64,000 bases of DNA from Streptomyces sp. NBC_00239. GTDB taxonomy: Bacteria; Actinomycetota; Actinomycetes; Streptomycetales; Streptomycetaceae. The translations under genes were made by a program, and so were the position numbers. The notes beneath the pieces are model-generated. The model was given only the letters and a program-made list of their open reading frames with translations, was not told where the DNA came from and made no database searches. The stretch lies in contig NZ_CP108095.1 in the NCBI RefSeq assembly GCF_036194065.1, positions 2,480,001-2,544,000 of the forward strand, in the 5' to 3' direction. Shown here piece after piece: positions 56,470 to 64,000 of this stretch; positions within the stretch are counted from its first letter, which is position 1; every line of letters starts with the position of its first letter.

Positions 56470-56500
56470 GGGCCCGGTACGCGGTGTGCGTACCGGGCCC
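56470..56500. terminator. Bidirectional hairpin terminator
   Basis: GGGCCCGGTACGC (56470-56482), loop GGTGT, GCGTACCGGGCCC (56488-56500): a perfect 13-bp stem between the DUF397 gene and the convergent WXG100 genes. Confidence 0.87.
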
Positions 56501-56546
56501 TTCGCCGTGCGCGCCCGGGCGGGTGCGCGAGGGTGCGTGCGGCTGC

Positions 56547-56837
56547 TCAGACCATCCGGAAGCGGGCGGCGTTGCCCTTGTCGGTGTCCTGGTAGCCGGC
56601 CAGGGAGCTGTCGAGCAGGTTGGCGATGTCGCCGAGCTTGGCGTTCATGCCGGCCATCTCGGTGGAGACGGTCTGCTGGATGTCCATGTACGCGGTCTTC
56701 GCCTCGCCCTCCCAGGTCCCGGCGACCTCCTTGACCTGCGCCATCAGCTGGTCGAGTTCCTGGCTGAGCTTCTGGGCGGTGCGGCGCACGTCACCGGACG
56801 CGGTCGCGACGGTGTCGTAGTTGACTGCAAGGGACAT
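56547..56837 (-). CDS. WXG100 family type VII secretion effector (EsxB/EsxA-like)
   Basis: 96 residues, helical hairpin of the ESAT-6 superfamily with the WXG turn Trp42-Glu-Gly44 and, after the second helix, the export signal YxxxD at Tyr82-Asp86 (GYQDTDKG). Such proteins are secreted as helical dimers through the ESX channel. It lies 80 nt downstream of a second WXG100 gene, presumably its partner. Which of the two corresponds to EsxA or EsxB of other streptomycetes I leave open. Confidence 0.92.
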   Translation of the reverse strand: MSLAVNYDTVATASGDVRRTAQKLSQELDQLMAQVKEVAGTWEGEAKTAYMDIQQTVSTEMAGMNAKLGDIANLLDSSLAGYQDTDKGNAARFRMV

Positions 56838-56917
56838 GTCGGTCTTCTCCCGTGGTTCGTCGAGCGGCTGTGGGGTGCGGTGGTCACCTGACTGCGGTGG
56901 TCACATGTGCGCGGTGG

Positions 56918-57265
56918 TCACATGGTGAGGATGGAGCTGGTGTTGCCGCCGCCCTCTTCGCCACTCGCGCCGACCCGGCGGATGTCGGCGATGCGCTGCT
57001 GCTCCTCGGCGTTGAAGCCCTTGACGCTCAGGCGCATGGCTTCCTCCAGCTCGATGAGCTTGCTCTTGATCTTCGCGAGGTGCTGGTTCACGCCGCGCTG
57101 CAGCTGGTCGTACTCCTGGCTCGCCGCGCCCTTCCAGCCCGCCTGGATGCGGTCGACCACGTCGTTGAGCGCATTGATCCGGCTGGAGAGCTCCGTGTGG
57201 TACGCGTTGATCTCCCCCGCGAGCTTTTGCTTCCTGACGTCATCGACTTGGAGGTTCATCGCCAT
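56918..57265 (-). CDS. WXG100 family type VII secretion effector, partner
   Basis: 115 residues with the WXG turn Trp44-Lys-Gly46 (QAGWKGAASQEYDQL) between two long helices, and a longer polar, Gly/Ser-rich C-terminal tail (GASGEEGGGNTSSILTM). A YxxxD/E signal is not seen in the tail. ATG 57263-57265 has GGAGAG 8 nt upstream; a second ATG two codons in is less well placed. It is the first of the two WXG100 genes and is downstream of the mycosin gene. Confidence 0.92.
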   Translation of the reverse strand: MAMNLQVDDVRKQKLAGEINAYHTELSSRINALNDVVDRIQAGWKGAASQEYDQLQRGVNQHLAKIKSKLIELEEAMRLSVKGFNAEEQQRIADIRRVGASGEEGGGNTSSILTM

Positions 57266-57406
57266 GCTCGGTTCTCTCCCGTCATCACACTTGTGAAGTC
57301 CCCCGACACTCTAGCCACTTCATACGACCGGACTCGCAAGGGCCTTCGGGAGTAGGGGTGGTACGGGTTCTCGCCCGGCCGGGGCCAAGGCGGCCCGTAC
57401 GGGTTC

Positions 57407-58642
57407 TCAGGGCGTACGGGTCCGGCGCCGGCGGCGGTCGCGCAGGACTACCGCGGTGCCGGAGATCACAGCGACCAGGACGGCGGCGATGCCCAAGGCG
57501 TAGGTGGCGTACCGCTCGTCGCGTTCCTGGGGGGTCTCGCCGACGGCGAGCGCGGCGGGTTCGGGTGCGGCGGCGGGCGGCGGGCCCGGGTCGGGTTCCG
57601 GGGACTCCCGGGGCGCGCGGTCCTCGGTGAGGGCCCGTACGGGGTCGACGACGCCCCAGCCGACGAACCGGTCACGGCCGTTGACCGAGCGCTCCGCGGT
57701 CTGCTCGATCTGGGCGATGATCTGGCGCGGGGTCCAGTCGGGGTGTTTGGCGCTCAGCAGCGCGGCCACGCCGGCCGCGTAGGGGGCGGAGAAGCTGGTG
57801 CCGTTGTCGACGCACTGGCCGCCGCCGGGGACGGTGGAGAGGATGTCGACGCCGGGGGCGGCGACCCCGACGAAGTCTCCGGACTGGGAGAACGCGGCGC
57901 GCTCGTTGTTGCGGTCGGAGGAGGCGACGGCGAGGACGTCGTCGAAGGCGGCCGGGTAGGTCCGCTTCTGCTCGCCGTCGAGTCCGTCGTTGCCCGCGGA
58001 GGCGACGACGACCACGCCGGCGGCGACGGCCTTGCGGACCGCCTGGGCGAGTGCGGAGGTGGGGGCGAGCGGCTGCTCGGTGTCCTGGGAGATGTTGATG
58101 ACGTCGGCCTTGCGCGCCACCGCGTGGTCGATGGCGTCGGCCATCGTCTTCGCGTTGCCGCTGTTGCGTTCGTCGTTCTGGCGGATCGGGATGATGGTGG
58201 CCTCGGGGGCCAGGCCGACGAAGCCGGTGCCCGCGCGGGGCCGGGCCGCGATCACGCCGGCGACCTTGGTGCCGTGCCCGATCCGGTCGTCGGTGCCGTC
58301 CTTGCCCGCTTCGAGGAAGTCGCGTCCGGCGGCGGTGTCGACGGCGTCGCGCAGCTGCGGGTTGACCCGGTCGACGCCGGTGTCGATGACGGCGACGCGG
58401 ACTCCCTTGCCCTTGGTGTCCTGCCACAGCTGGTCGAGGAGGACCCGCTGGAGGGCCCAGGGGCGGCCGGGCGTCTGCTTCTTCATGGGGAAGGTGCAGG
58501 CGCCGGAGCCGGCGAGGGCGAACGGGGCGGGGGCGAGCGCGGCTTCGGGGGCGGCGGAAGGGGTCACCGCGGCGACCGCGGCGAGGGCCGCGGGCAGGGC
58601 GGTGCGCAGGAGGGGACGGCGGCGGGCCGGGTTCTTCGGCAT
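57407..58642 (-). CDS. mycP: Type VII secretion-associated serine protease (mycosin, MycP)
   Basis: 411 residues. A secretory signal (RRRPLLRTALPAALAAVAAV) and then a subtilase S8 domain with catalytic Asp87 (VIDTGVD), His123 (GHGTKVAGV) and Ser283 (GTSFSAPYAAGVAA), oxyanion Asn218, a Pro-rich stretch and a C-terminal membrane anchor (~375-397) with an RRRRRT tail. Mycosins stabilise the ESX membrane complex and cleave some substrates. The ATG 58640-58642 lies 14 nt from the eccB stop. Confidence 0.95.
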   Translation of the reverse strand: MPKNPARRRPLLRTALPAALAAVAAVTPSAAPEAALAPAPFALAGSGACTFPMKKQTPGRPWALQRVLLDQLWQDTKGKGVRVAVIDTGVDRVNPQLRDAVDTAAGRDFLEAGKDGTDDRIGHGTKVAGVIAARPRAGTGFVGLAPEATIIPIRQNDERNSGNAKTMADAIDHAVARKADVINISQDTEQPLAPTSALAQAVRKAVAAGVVVVASAGNDGLDGEQKRTYPAAFDDVLAVASSDRNNERAAFSQSGDFVGVAAPGVDILSTVPGGGQCVDNGTSFSAPYAAGVAALLSAKHPDWTPRQIIAQIEQTAERSVNGRDRFVGWGVVDPVRALTEDRAPRESPEPDPGPPPAAAPEPAALAVGETPQERDERYATYALGIAAVLVAVISGTAVVLRDRRRRRTRTP

Positions 58643-58656
58643 GGTCGAGGCGCCCT

Positions 58657-60198
58657 TCACGAACCCTGCGGCTGGCGGGCGCTGTTGGTGTCGAGGCGGG
58701 GCCCCTTGGAGAGGAAGTCCGACCACGCGATGGGGACCGGGACCGGGGCGGTCTTGCCGTAGCCGAGCCGGATCTGCGCCTGGCTGGGCTCCGGTGCGCC
58801 GTCCTGACCGGTGCCGGGGGCGGCCGCGCCGATCCCGGAGCGGCCCGCGTCGCTGTCGCCGTTGGCCTGGACGGCGTACCGCAGTCCGGTGTCGGTCAGC
58901 AGGAACAGCGAGCCGTCCGGGCTGGTGCCCTGGACCTGGGTGTAGAGGAGTCCGGTGCCGGGGGTGACGTACGTGCTGCTGCCGGTGGCGGTGATGTCGA
59001 CGGGGAAGCCGGTGCCGGCCCAGGTGCTGAGGGTGGTGCGGCCGCGGGCGTCGGTCCGGCGCAGCACGCTGCACACGGTGTCGCGGGCGCCCGCGCCGGA
59101 TCCGACGCCCGCCTCGGGGGCCGTGTTGACCTGTGCGGTCTTGTTCCGGGGCCAGCGGGCGCCGGCCGCGAATTCGCCCCGGGGGTCGAGGGACTGGAGG
59201 TCGACCTCCCGGGCCCGGCCGGTCATGTGGAGCTGTTCGTTCGCTGGGGCGTGGATGAGCAGCCAGGCCGTGAACTCGGAGACGGCCCGGACCTTGCCGG
59301 GCAGCACCACGTAGTGCTGGGGGCCGGAGCCGGTGGTGGCGCGGAGCACCATGCCGACCCGGTTGTCGGCGGTGGCCAGTCCCGGGACCCGGGCGTCGGC
59401 GCCGGGGGTGCCCGGGAGCTCGGGGAAGGCGATCGGGGTGCCCTCGTGGAGGGTGGCGAGCCAGTCGGCGGTGACGGGCTGCGGCTCGCGTTCGCCGACG
59501 AGCGCGTTGAGGAGGGTGCCGCGGTCCTTCTTCGCGCCGGCGACGCGGTACCGGGTGCCGTCCGCGTCGACGAGGTGGCGGGCCTTGTCCGGGCCCTGTA
59601 CGTACAGCACTTGGGCGCCGGTGAGGCGGCGGGCGTCGTCCGTCGAGGCCGCCTCGCGGTCGGCGAGCACGAAGGCGGCGCTCTGGACGCCCTTGCCGTT
59701 GCCGCCGGGCTGCTGGCAGACCGCCCAGCGCTTGGCGCGGCCCGCGTCCTCCTTGCCGGGCAGCCGGTCGGGGGCGTACGGGATGCCGACGACCGGGCCG
59801 CGCGGGGGCTTGCCCGCGTCCAGGATTTCGTCACTCACCTGGATGACGTCGGCGGAGTCCTTCGGGTCGAGGAGCAGGCGGGCGGAGGCCAGGTTGAGCA
59901 CGGGGTGCAGCCGGGGCCGGCCGTCCGTGTTCAGGACCACGTAGCGGGTGGTCGAGCTCTTGCCGACGATGACCCTGGCGCCGGGCCGGTCCCAGTCCTT
60001 GGGTGCCTGCGGCCGGAACATCCCCCACGCGCCGAATCCCGCCAGGATCAGGGCGGCGACGACCAGACCGGGGACGACGGCGCGCAGCGGGCGCGGGGCG
60101 CCCTCCTCGGTGCCGGTGGCGGACGGCTGCAAGAAGGCCGCCACCGTCCGCTTCTTCGCAAAGGTGTACGCGTTGAGCTCGTCGCGCCGTGATGCCAT
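58657..60198 (-). CDS. eccB: Type VII secretion protein EccB
   Basis: 513 residues. The signature N terminus is MASRRDELNAYTFAKKRTVAA, followed by one membrane helix (~39-62) and a large extracytoplasmic domain containing repeats with conserved cysteines (Cys in AVCQQPGG and DTVCSVLRR). EccB is the periplasmic/extracytoplasmic component of the ESX core complex. It is followed by mycP, and is divergent from eccE across a 296-nt gap. Confidence 0.94.
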   Translation of the reverse strand: MASRRDELNAYTFAKKRTVAAFLQPSATGTEEGAPRPLRAVVPGLVVAALILAGFGAWGMFRPQAPKDWDRPGARVIVGKSSTTRYVVLNTDGRPRLHPVLNLASARLLLDPKDSADVIQVSDEILDAGKPPRGPVVGIPYAPDRLPGKEDAGRAKRWAVCQQPGGNGKGVQSAAFVLADREAASTDDARRLTGAQVLYVQGPDKARHLVDADGTRYRVAGAKKDRGTLLNALVGEREPQPVTADWLATLHEGTPIAFPELPGTPGADARVPGLATADNRVGMVLRATTGSGPQHYVVLPGKVRAVSEFTAWLLIHAPANEQLHMTGRAREVDLQSLDPRGEFAAGARWPRNKTAQVNTAPEAGVGSGAGARDTVCSVLRRTDARGRTTLSTWAGTGFPVDITATGSSTYVTPGTGLLYTQVQGTSPDGSLFLLTDTGLRYAVQANGDSDAGRSGIGAAAPGTGQDGAPEPSQAQIRLGYGKTAPVPVPIAWSDFLSKGPRLDTNSARQPQGS

Positions 60199-60494
60199 GA
60201 CCGCCTGCTTCTCCCCCAGACCGCTCAGGGCCTCCGGGCCTCGGTTGTCGGACCGGCAACCTACTATGCCCGTTGGTCCGGGGGCCGGTGGGGGCGGGTA
60301 GGGTGAGCGCGCTGACCCCTGCCTTCCGTTGCCGTCCGTACCGGGGGCATTCGGGGTCCTCAGGGTTCATTGGGGCGGAACGGGGAGGTTCCGGGGAGGC
60401 GCGGCGGCAGTTGCCGCCGCCGGGTGTGCGGCGCGTACGCGCGGACTCCTGCGGATCCCCGCGGATTCCCGTTCGGGGAAGGGAAGGTGCGCCT
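60199..60494. other. Divergent eccB / eccE intergenic region
   Basis: 296 nt without a gene. An AT-richer spot with TACTAT (about 60262-60267) and a plus-strand TAGGGT (60299-60304) are possible -10 elements; no well-spaced -35 was found. A GGGAAGG-type ribosome site leads to the eccE GTG. Confidence 0.4.
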
Positions 60495-61769
60495 GTGAGC
60501 GCCACCGCGACGGAGCCGCGTACGACCGCGGCCGCGGCATCGCGTGACGCCGTGTCACCACGCCCGAAGTCGGCGCCCGGCCGGTTCGGCCCGTTCCGAT
60601 TGCAACAGCTCGTCCTGCTCCAGCTGGCGGGCGCGCTGGTGTTGCTCGCGGCGGCGGCCGGTCCGCTGCTGCTGGCGCCCGCCGGGGTGCTCGCGGCGGT
60701 GCTGGTGCTGCTCGCGCTGGTGCGCCGGCACCAGCGGTCGATGCCCGAATGGCTGGGCTCCGCGCTGGGGTTGCGGGCGCGTCGGCGCCGGGCCGCCGCC
60801 TTCACGGTGCCCGCGGGCACCGAGCCGGGGCTCGCGCCCGTGGTGGAGTGCGATCCGGCCCTGCGCACGTACACGTTCAGCGACCGCGAGCGGCGGCCGG
60901 TCGGGATGATCGGCGACGGCACCTTCCTGACGGCACTGGTCCAGGTGGACACGGACGCGACGGCGCTGCGGCCCGACCGGGCGGCGCGGCCGCTGCCGTT
61001 GTCGCTGCTGCGCGAGGTGCTGGAGACGGACGGGATCCGGCTGGAGTCGGTGCAGCTCGTGCAGCACACCCAGCCCGCGCCCGCGCCGCACCTGCCGCCG
61101 CAGTCGATGGCCGCCCGCAACTACCGGCCGCTGCAGGCCCGTACGGGTACCCCCGCGGTGCGGCTGACGTGGATCGCCCTCAAGCTCGACCCGGAGCTGT
61201 GCCCGGAGGCGGTGGCGGCGCGCGGCGGCGGGCAGGCCGGTGCGCAGCGGTGTGTGGTGCGGGTGGCCGACCAGTTGGCGAGCCGGCTGGCGGGGGCCGG
61301 GTTCCGGGCGACGGTGCTGACCGAGCAGGAGCTCACGGCGGCGCTGGCGACCTCCTCGTGCGCGAATCCGATGGCGATCACGCAGGCGGGCCGGTCGGGC
61401 ACGCCGGGGCGGCGCACCGAGGAGACGGCGCGGACCTGGCGGTGCGACGACCGCCGGCACACCACGTACTGGGTGGGCCGCTGGCCGCAACTGGGCGGCG
61501 GCGAGGCGCCGTTGCCGCATTTCGTGGCGCTGCTGACGTCGATTCCGGCGCTGGCGACGAACTTCAGCCTGACCCTGGCGGCGGGCGAGCGGCAGGAGGT
61601 GACGGTGACCGGGCACGTCCGGATCACCGGGCGCAGCGACGAGGAACTGGTCGCCGCCCGAAGGGAATTGGAACGTACCGCGCGGGGCGTGAGGACGGGG
61701 CTGGTCCGGCTGGACCGCGATCAGCTGCCGGGCGTGCTGGCGTCGCTGCCGCTGGGCGGTGCGCGCTGA
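60495..61769 (+). CDS. eccE: Type VII secretion protein EccE
   Basis: 424 residues from GTG 60495 (MSATATEPRTTAAAASRD; AGGTG-type site upstream). Two membrane helices (~38-58 and 60-80) precede a soluble domain typical of EccE (RRPVGMIGDGTFLTALVQV). EccE stabilises the ESX membrane complex at its periphery. The next gene starts at its stop (TGATG), so the two are coupled. Confidence 0.88.
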   Translation: MSATATEPRTTAAAASRDAVSPRPKSAPGRFGPFRLQQLVLLQLAGALVLLAAAAGPLLLAPAGVLAAVLVLLALVRRHQRSMPEWLGSALGLRARRRRAAAFTVPAGTEPGLAPVVECDPALRTYTFSDRERRPVGMIGDGTFLTALVQVDTDATALRPDRAARPLPLSLLREVLETDGIRLESVQLVQHTQPAPAPHLPPQSMAARNYRPLQARTGTPAVRLTWIALKLDPELCPEAVAARGGGQAGAQRCVVRVADQLASRLAGAGFRATVLTEQELTAALATSSCANPMAITQAGRSGTPGRRTEETARTWRCDDRRHTTYWVGRWPQLGGGEAPLPHFVALLTSIPALATNFSLTLAAGERQEVTVTGHVRITGRSDEELVAARRELERTARGVRTGLVRLDRDQLPGVLASLPLGGAR

Positions 61770-62503
61770 TGGGCTTCCGGTCGGGGGCGGGCCGCACCGC
61801 GCGGCCGCGGCTCGGTTACGGGCTCAGCGGGCCGCGCCGGGACCGGCACGCGGTGCCGTGGGCGGAGCTGGACGCCCTGGCGGTGCCGGTCGGGGACGAC
61901 GGCGTGGTGATCGGGGTGGACGCGCAGGGCCGGCCGGCGGTGCTGGGCGTCAACCGGCCGGTCCCCTACGAGGTGACCCTGATCGGCGGATTGTGGACGG
62001 CCCAGGTGCTGGCGCTGCGGGCGGCGGCCACCGGAGCCCGGGTGGCCGTGGAAACGGGCCGCGCCGCGGTGTGGACGGCGCTGGCGCAAGCCGCGGGCGG
62101 CGGGCAGCCGTGCGTGACGCTGCACGAGGTGGGCCGGGTGCCGCCGCAGGGCGCGTCGGCGGGCAGCCCCGTCCTGGTCGTCCGGGACTGCGGGATGCGT
62201 CCGCCCCGCGGCCGGGTCGCGGCGGGCCCCTGGCAGTCGGTGGTCACCCTGCTGCCGTACCTGAGCCCGGCGGCCCCCCGGCTGCTGGAACAGGCCTCGC
62301 TGGTGGGCGTGCAGCGGGTGTCGCCGGACGAGGCGGAGCAGGTCGGCCGGCTGATGAACCTGCCGCGGGAGTCGGTGGAGGCCCTGCCGACACTGGGTGA
62401 CGGGGTCACCCTGTGGTGCACGGATCGGGACCGGCAGTTCGTCATGACGCAGGGCACGGAGGCGGAGACGGGGCTGCTGGGGGCGGCGCGGCGGATCGAC
62501 TAG
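61769..62503 (+). CDS. Uncharacterised protein translationally coupled to eccE
   Basis: 244 residues from ATG 61769-61771, which overlaps the eccE TGA by 1 nt (TGATG). I do not recognise a characterised family. It is soluble, with a beta-rich first part (VPVGDDGVVIGVDAQGRPAVLGVNRP), an Ala-rich helix, and a late segment WCTDRDRQFVMTQGTEAETG. No signal peptide, membrane helix or Walker motif is present. Position in the type VII operon suggests a cytoplasmic accessory factor. Confidence 0.8.
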   Translation: MGFRSGAGRTARPRLGYGLSGPRRDRHAVPWAELDALAVPVGDDGVVIGVDAQGRPAVLGVNRPVPYEVTLIGGLWTAQVLALRAAATGARVAVETGRAAVWTALAQAAGGGQPCVTLHEVGRVPPQGASAGSPVLVVRDCGMRPPRGRVAAGPWQSVVTLLPYLSPAAPRLLEQASLVGVQRVSPDEAEQVGRLMNLPRESVEALPTLGDGVTLWCTDRDRQFVMTQGTEAETGLLGAARRID

Positions 62504-62845
62504 GGCGGGGACCTGGGGCCGGCCCGGGGGCGGTGCGGTGTTGCGGGGCGCGTGCGGGTTCCGGCAGGCGATGGGGCCCGCCAGTAGGGGGCGTCGGGAG
62601 GCGGGGCGCGTCAGCGGGCGGGTCGAGGGGGCGGGTGTGCAGGTCCGCCGGGTACCCCGTCACGGGCCCGTCGACTGCAGGTTGCGGGGCCGTTGGCTGC
62701 CCGTTGCGGGATCGTCAGCCGCCGGTTCCGGGGGCGGCGGCGGGCCGGTGGAGCGGGGGCCGGGGCGGTCCGGGCCCGATTAGGCTGACCGTGGGCGCGC
62801 CGCCCGAGGGTGGGGCGCCGGTACGCGATGAAACCAGGAGGCGCA
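62504..62845 (+). other. G-rich intergenic region
   Basis: 342 nt without a supported gene; the plus strand is G-rich. TAGGCT (62781-62786) is a possible -10 about 60 nt upstream of the next start. No strong hairpin was seen. Confidence 0.4.
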
Positions 62846-64000
62846 GTGACCGGCGATCGGAACGAGAGCCGCGGCGGGGCGTGGGACGTCCCGACGGATG
62901 ATCAGTCCGACGCGGAGCCCGAGCTGACGGGCGAGTTCACCATCGACTACACGCCGCCCGCCTGGTACACGCAGGGATCCGCGGCCCCGGCCCCCGTGGT
63001 CCCCGGCCTGCCGCCGGGCAGCGGCTTCGAGCACTGGACCACCCCGCCGGCCGGCGTACCGAGCACACCGACCGGCGCGGTCTCGCCCGCTCCGGCGGAG
63101 CGGGAACAGCCTGTGGCCGGCCAGGCCCTGGGGCCGGGACACGGGCACGCGTACGGGCACGGGGACGCGCACGGGCATGTTCTGAGCCAGAGCCAGACTC
63201 CCGGCCAGGCCCAGGGGCAGATGCCGGGGCAAGGCCAGGTGGTGAGCCAAGGCGAAGGCCAGGCGGCGGGCAATGTGGCGGGCCAAGGCCCGGGCCACGT
63301 GGTGGGCCAAGGCGAAGGCCAGGCGGCGGGCCACGTGGTGGGCCAAGGCCCGGGCCAGGTGGCGGGCCAGGCCCAGGCTCCGGAACCGGTCCAGTCGCCG
63401 CCTCCGAGCGATGTCCCGGCTCAGGGCGGGGTCCCGGCTCAGGGCGGGCTCCCGGGTGAGGGCCGGCTTGCAGGTCAGCTCCCCGGCCAGGCCCCCGATG
63501 GCGTCTCGGCCCCGCGGATCCCGGCCCAGCCCTCCCCTGCGGCCGGCGCGCACGCGGCTCCCGCGGCCCAGGCGCCCGCTGCCTACGCCCCCGCCGAGGC
63601 GGCCTCCCCCGCGCCGGGCGGCGCCACTCCGCCGCATGCGGCGGCTCCCGGGCCCACGGGTACGGAGCAGCCGCCGGCAGCGTTCGCCCCGCCCGAGGCT
63701 CCCGCACACCCGGCCCCGGCCGCTCCGGCCCGGGCCGAGCACACCCCGGCCGCAACGCTCCCCCCTGCGGTGGCCCCGGCTCCGGCGCCTTCGGTCCCGC
63801 CCACGGGTGACGCGTACACAGCTGCGGCCGCTCCGACTCCCACGGATTCCGTACCGACTGCGGGTGACGCGTACCCCGCTCCGGCGCCTTCGGTCCCGCC
63901 CACGGGTGACCCGTACGCAGCTGCGGCCGCTCCGACTCCCACGGATTCCGTACCGACTGCCGGTGACGCGTACCCGCCTGCGGATGCCGTACAGCCTCCG
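62846..64000 (+). CDS. Pro/Gly/Ala/Gln-rich protein in the type VII locus, N-terminal 385 codons (3' truncated by the window)
   Basis: The GTG at 62846 has AGGAGG 5 nt upstream; an ATG 18 nt earlier is in frame but would contain that site. The frame stays open to the last base. The N terminus (ELTGEFTIDYTPPAWYT) is followed by low-complexity sequence: His/Gly, two 20-residue GQGEGQAAGHVVGQGPG-type units, then Pro/Ala with two 33-residue repeats. No catalytic domain is reached. In other streptomycetes a large protein at this place has a Pro-rich N terminus and a C-terminal MinD/ParA-like ATPase, similar to mycobacterial EspI; that identity is inference from context and memory. Confidence 0.8.
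   Translation, partial: MTGDRNESRGGAWDVPTDDQSDAEPELTGEFTIDYTPPAWYTQGSAAPAPVVPGLPPGSGFEHWTTPPAGVPSTPTGAVSPAPAEREQPVAGQALGPGHGHAYGHGDAHGHVLSQSQTPGQAQGQMPGQGQVVSQGEGQAAGNVAGQGPGHVVGQGEGQAAGHVVGQGPGQVAGQAQAPEPVQSPPPSDVPAQGGVPAQGGLPGEGRLAGQLPGQAPDGVSAPRIPAQPSPAAGAHAAPAAQAPAAYAPAEAASPAPGGATPPHAAAPGPTGTEQPPAAFAPPEAPAHPAPAAPARAEHTPAATLPPAVAPAPAPSVPPTGDAYTAAAAPTPTDSVPTAGDAYPAPAPSVPPTGDPYAAAAAPTPTDSVPTAGDAYPPADAVQPP
63239..63358 (+). repeat. Two 60-bp direct repeats
   Basis: Units 63239-63298 and 63299-63358 each encode 20 residues of the V-V-[SG]-Q-G-E-G-Q-A-A-G type and differ at only a few positions. Confidence 0.85.
63779..63976 (+). repeat. Two 99-bp direct repeats
   Basis: Units 63779-63877 and 63878-63976 encode APAPSVPPTGDxY...PTPTDSVPTAGDAYP (33 residues each) and are almost identical in DNA, which points to recent duplication. 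Confidence 0.9.

Overview
The window is about 73% GC, with long antisense open frames and many GTG starts. It has a complete 16S-23S-5S rRNA operon of actinobacterial type and a conserved housekeeping gene order. Together these indicate a Streptomyces (or close streptomycete) chromosome, core region. From memory, the order matches the S. coelicolor region running from the type VII secretion genes through rpsO-pnp, thyX-dapA-rnj, osaCAB, ftsK and clgR to recA. I have run no search, so species identity is not claimed.

Layout, left to right. (1) 1-3.0 kb: end of a rhodanese gene and a convergent FtsX-type permease. (2) 3.0-6.8 kb, minus strand: DUF3046 gene, AI-2E family permease, recA, recX. 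recA has a well-formed ClgR-type (RecA-NDp) promoter and a LexA-like box. (3) 6.9-9.9 kb: a terpene-cyclase-fold protein, azlCD exporter and a divergent AraC regulator. (4) 10-17 kb, plus strand: lhr helicase, a Nei2 DNA glycosylase fused to an NTF2-like domain, and an SDR. (5) 17.3-24.6 kb, minus strand: clgR, cinA, pgsA, rimO, a RodZ-like gene and ftsK. (6) 24.8-34.1 kb: osmoadaptation cluster, with response regulator OsaB, the giant poly-HAMP hybrid kinase OsaA, and divergent OsaC (RsbW-like kinase + PAS + GAF + PP2C phosphatase).

(7) 34.2-39.9 kb, minus strand: rrn operon 16S-23S-5S followed at once by tRNA-Thr(GGT), with several tandem promoters. (8) 40-51.9 kb, mostly minus strand: RNase J, dapA, thyX, small membrane proteins, dapB, an M16 peptidase, PNPase and rpsO. 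(9) 50.4-64 kb: a type VII (ESX) secretion locus with eccD, eccC, two WXG100 genes, mycosin, eccB, eccE, an unnamed gene overlapping eccE, and the first 385 codons of a Pro/Gly/Gln-rich protein that runs off the window.

How the genes fit together. recA-recX, lhr-nei2, rimO, pgsA, ftsK, RNase J, PNPase and dapA/dapB are housekeeping. ClgR is encoded in the same window as the ClgR-type recA promoter, so proteolysis control and DNA-damage control may be linked. OsaA, OsaB and OsaC form an osmotic-stress signalling set placed between ftsK and the rRNA operon. The right end is a streptomycete ESX system with its substrates, channel proteins, ATPase and protease. No CRISPR array, insertion sequence, prophage or integrase was seen.
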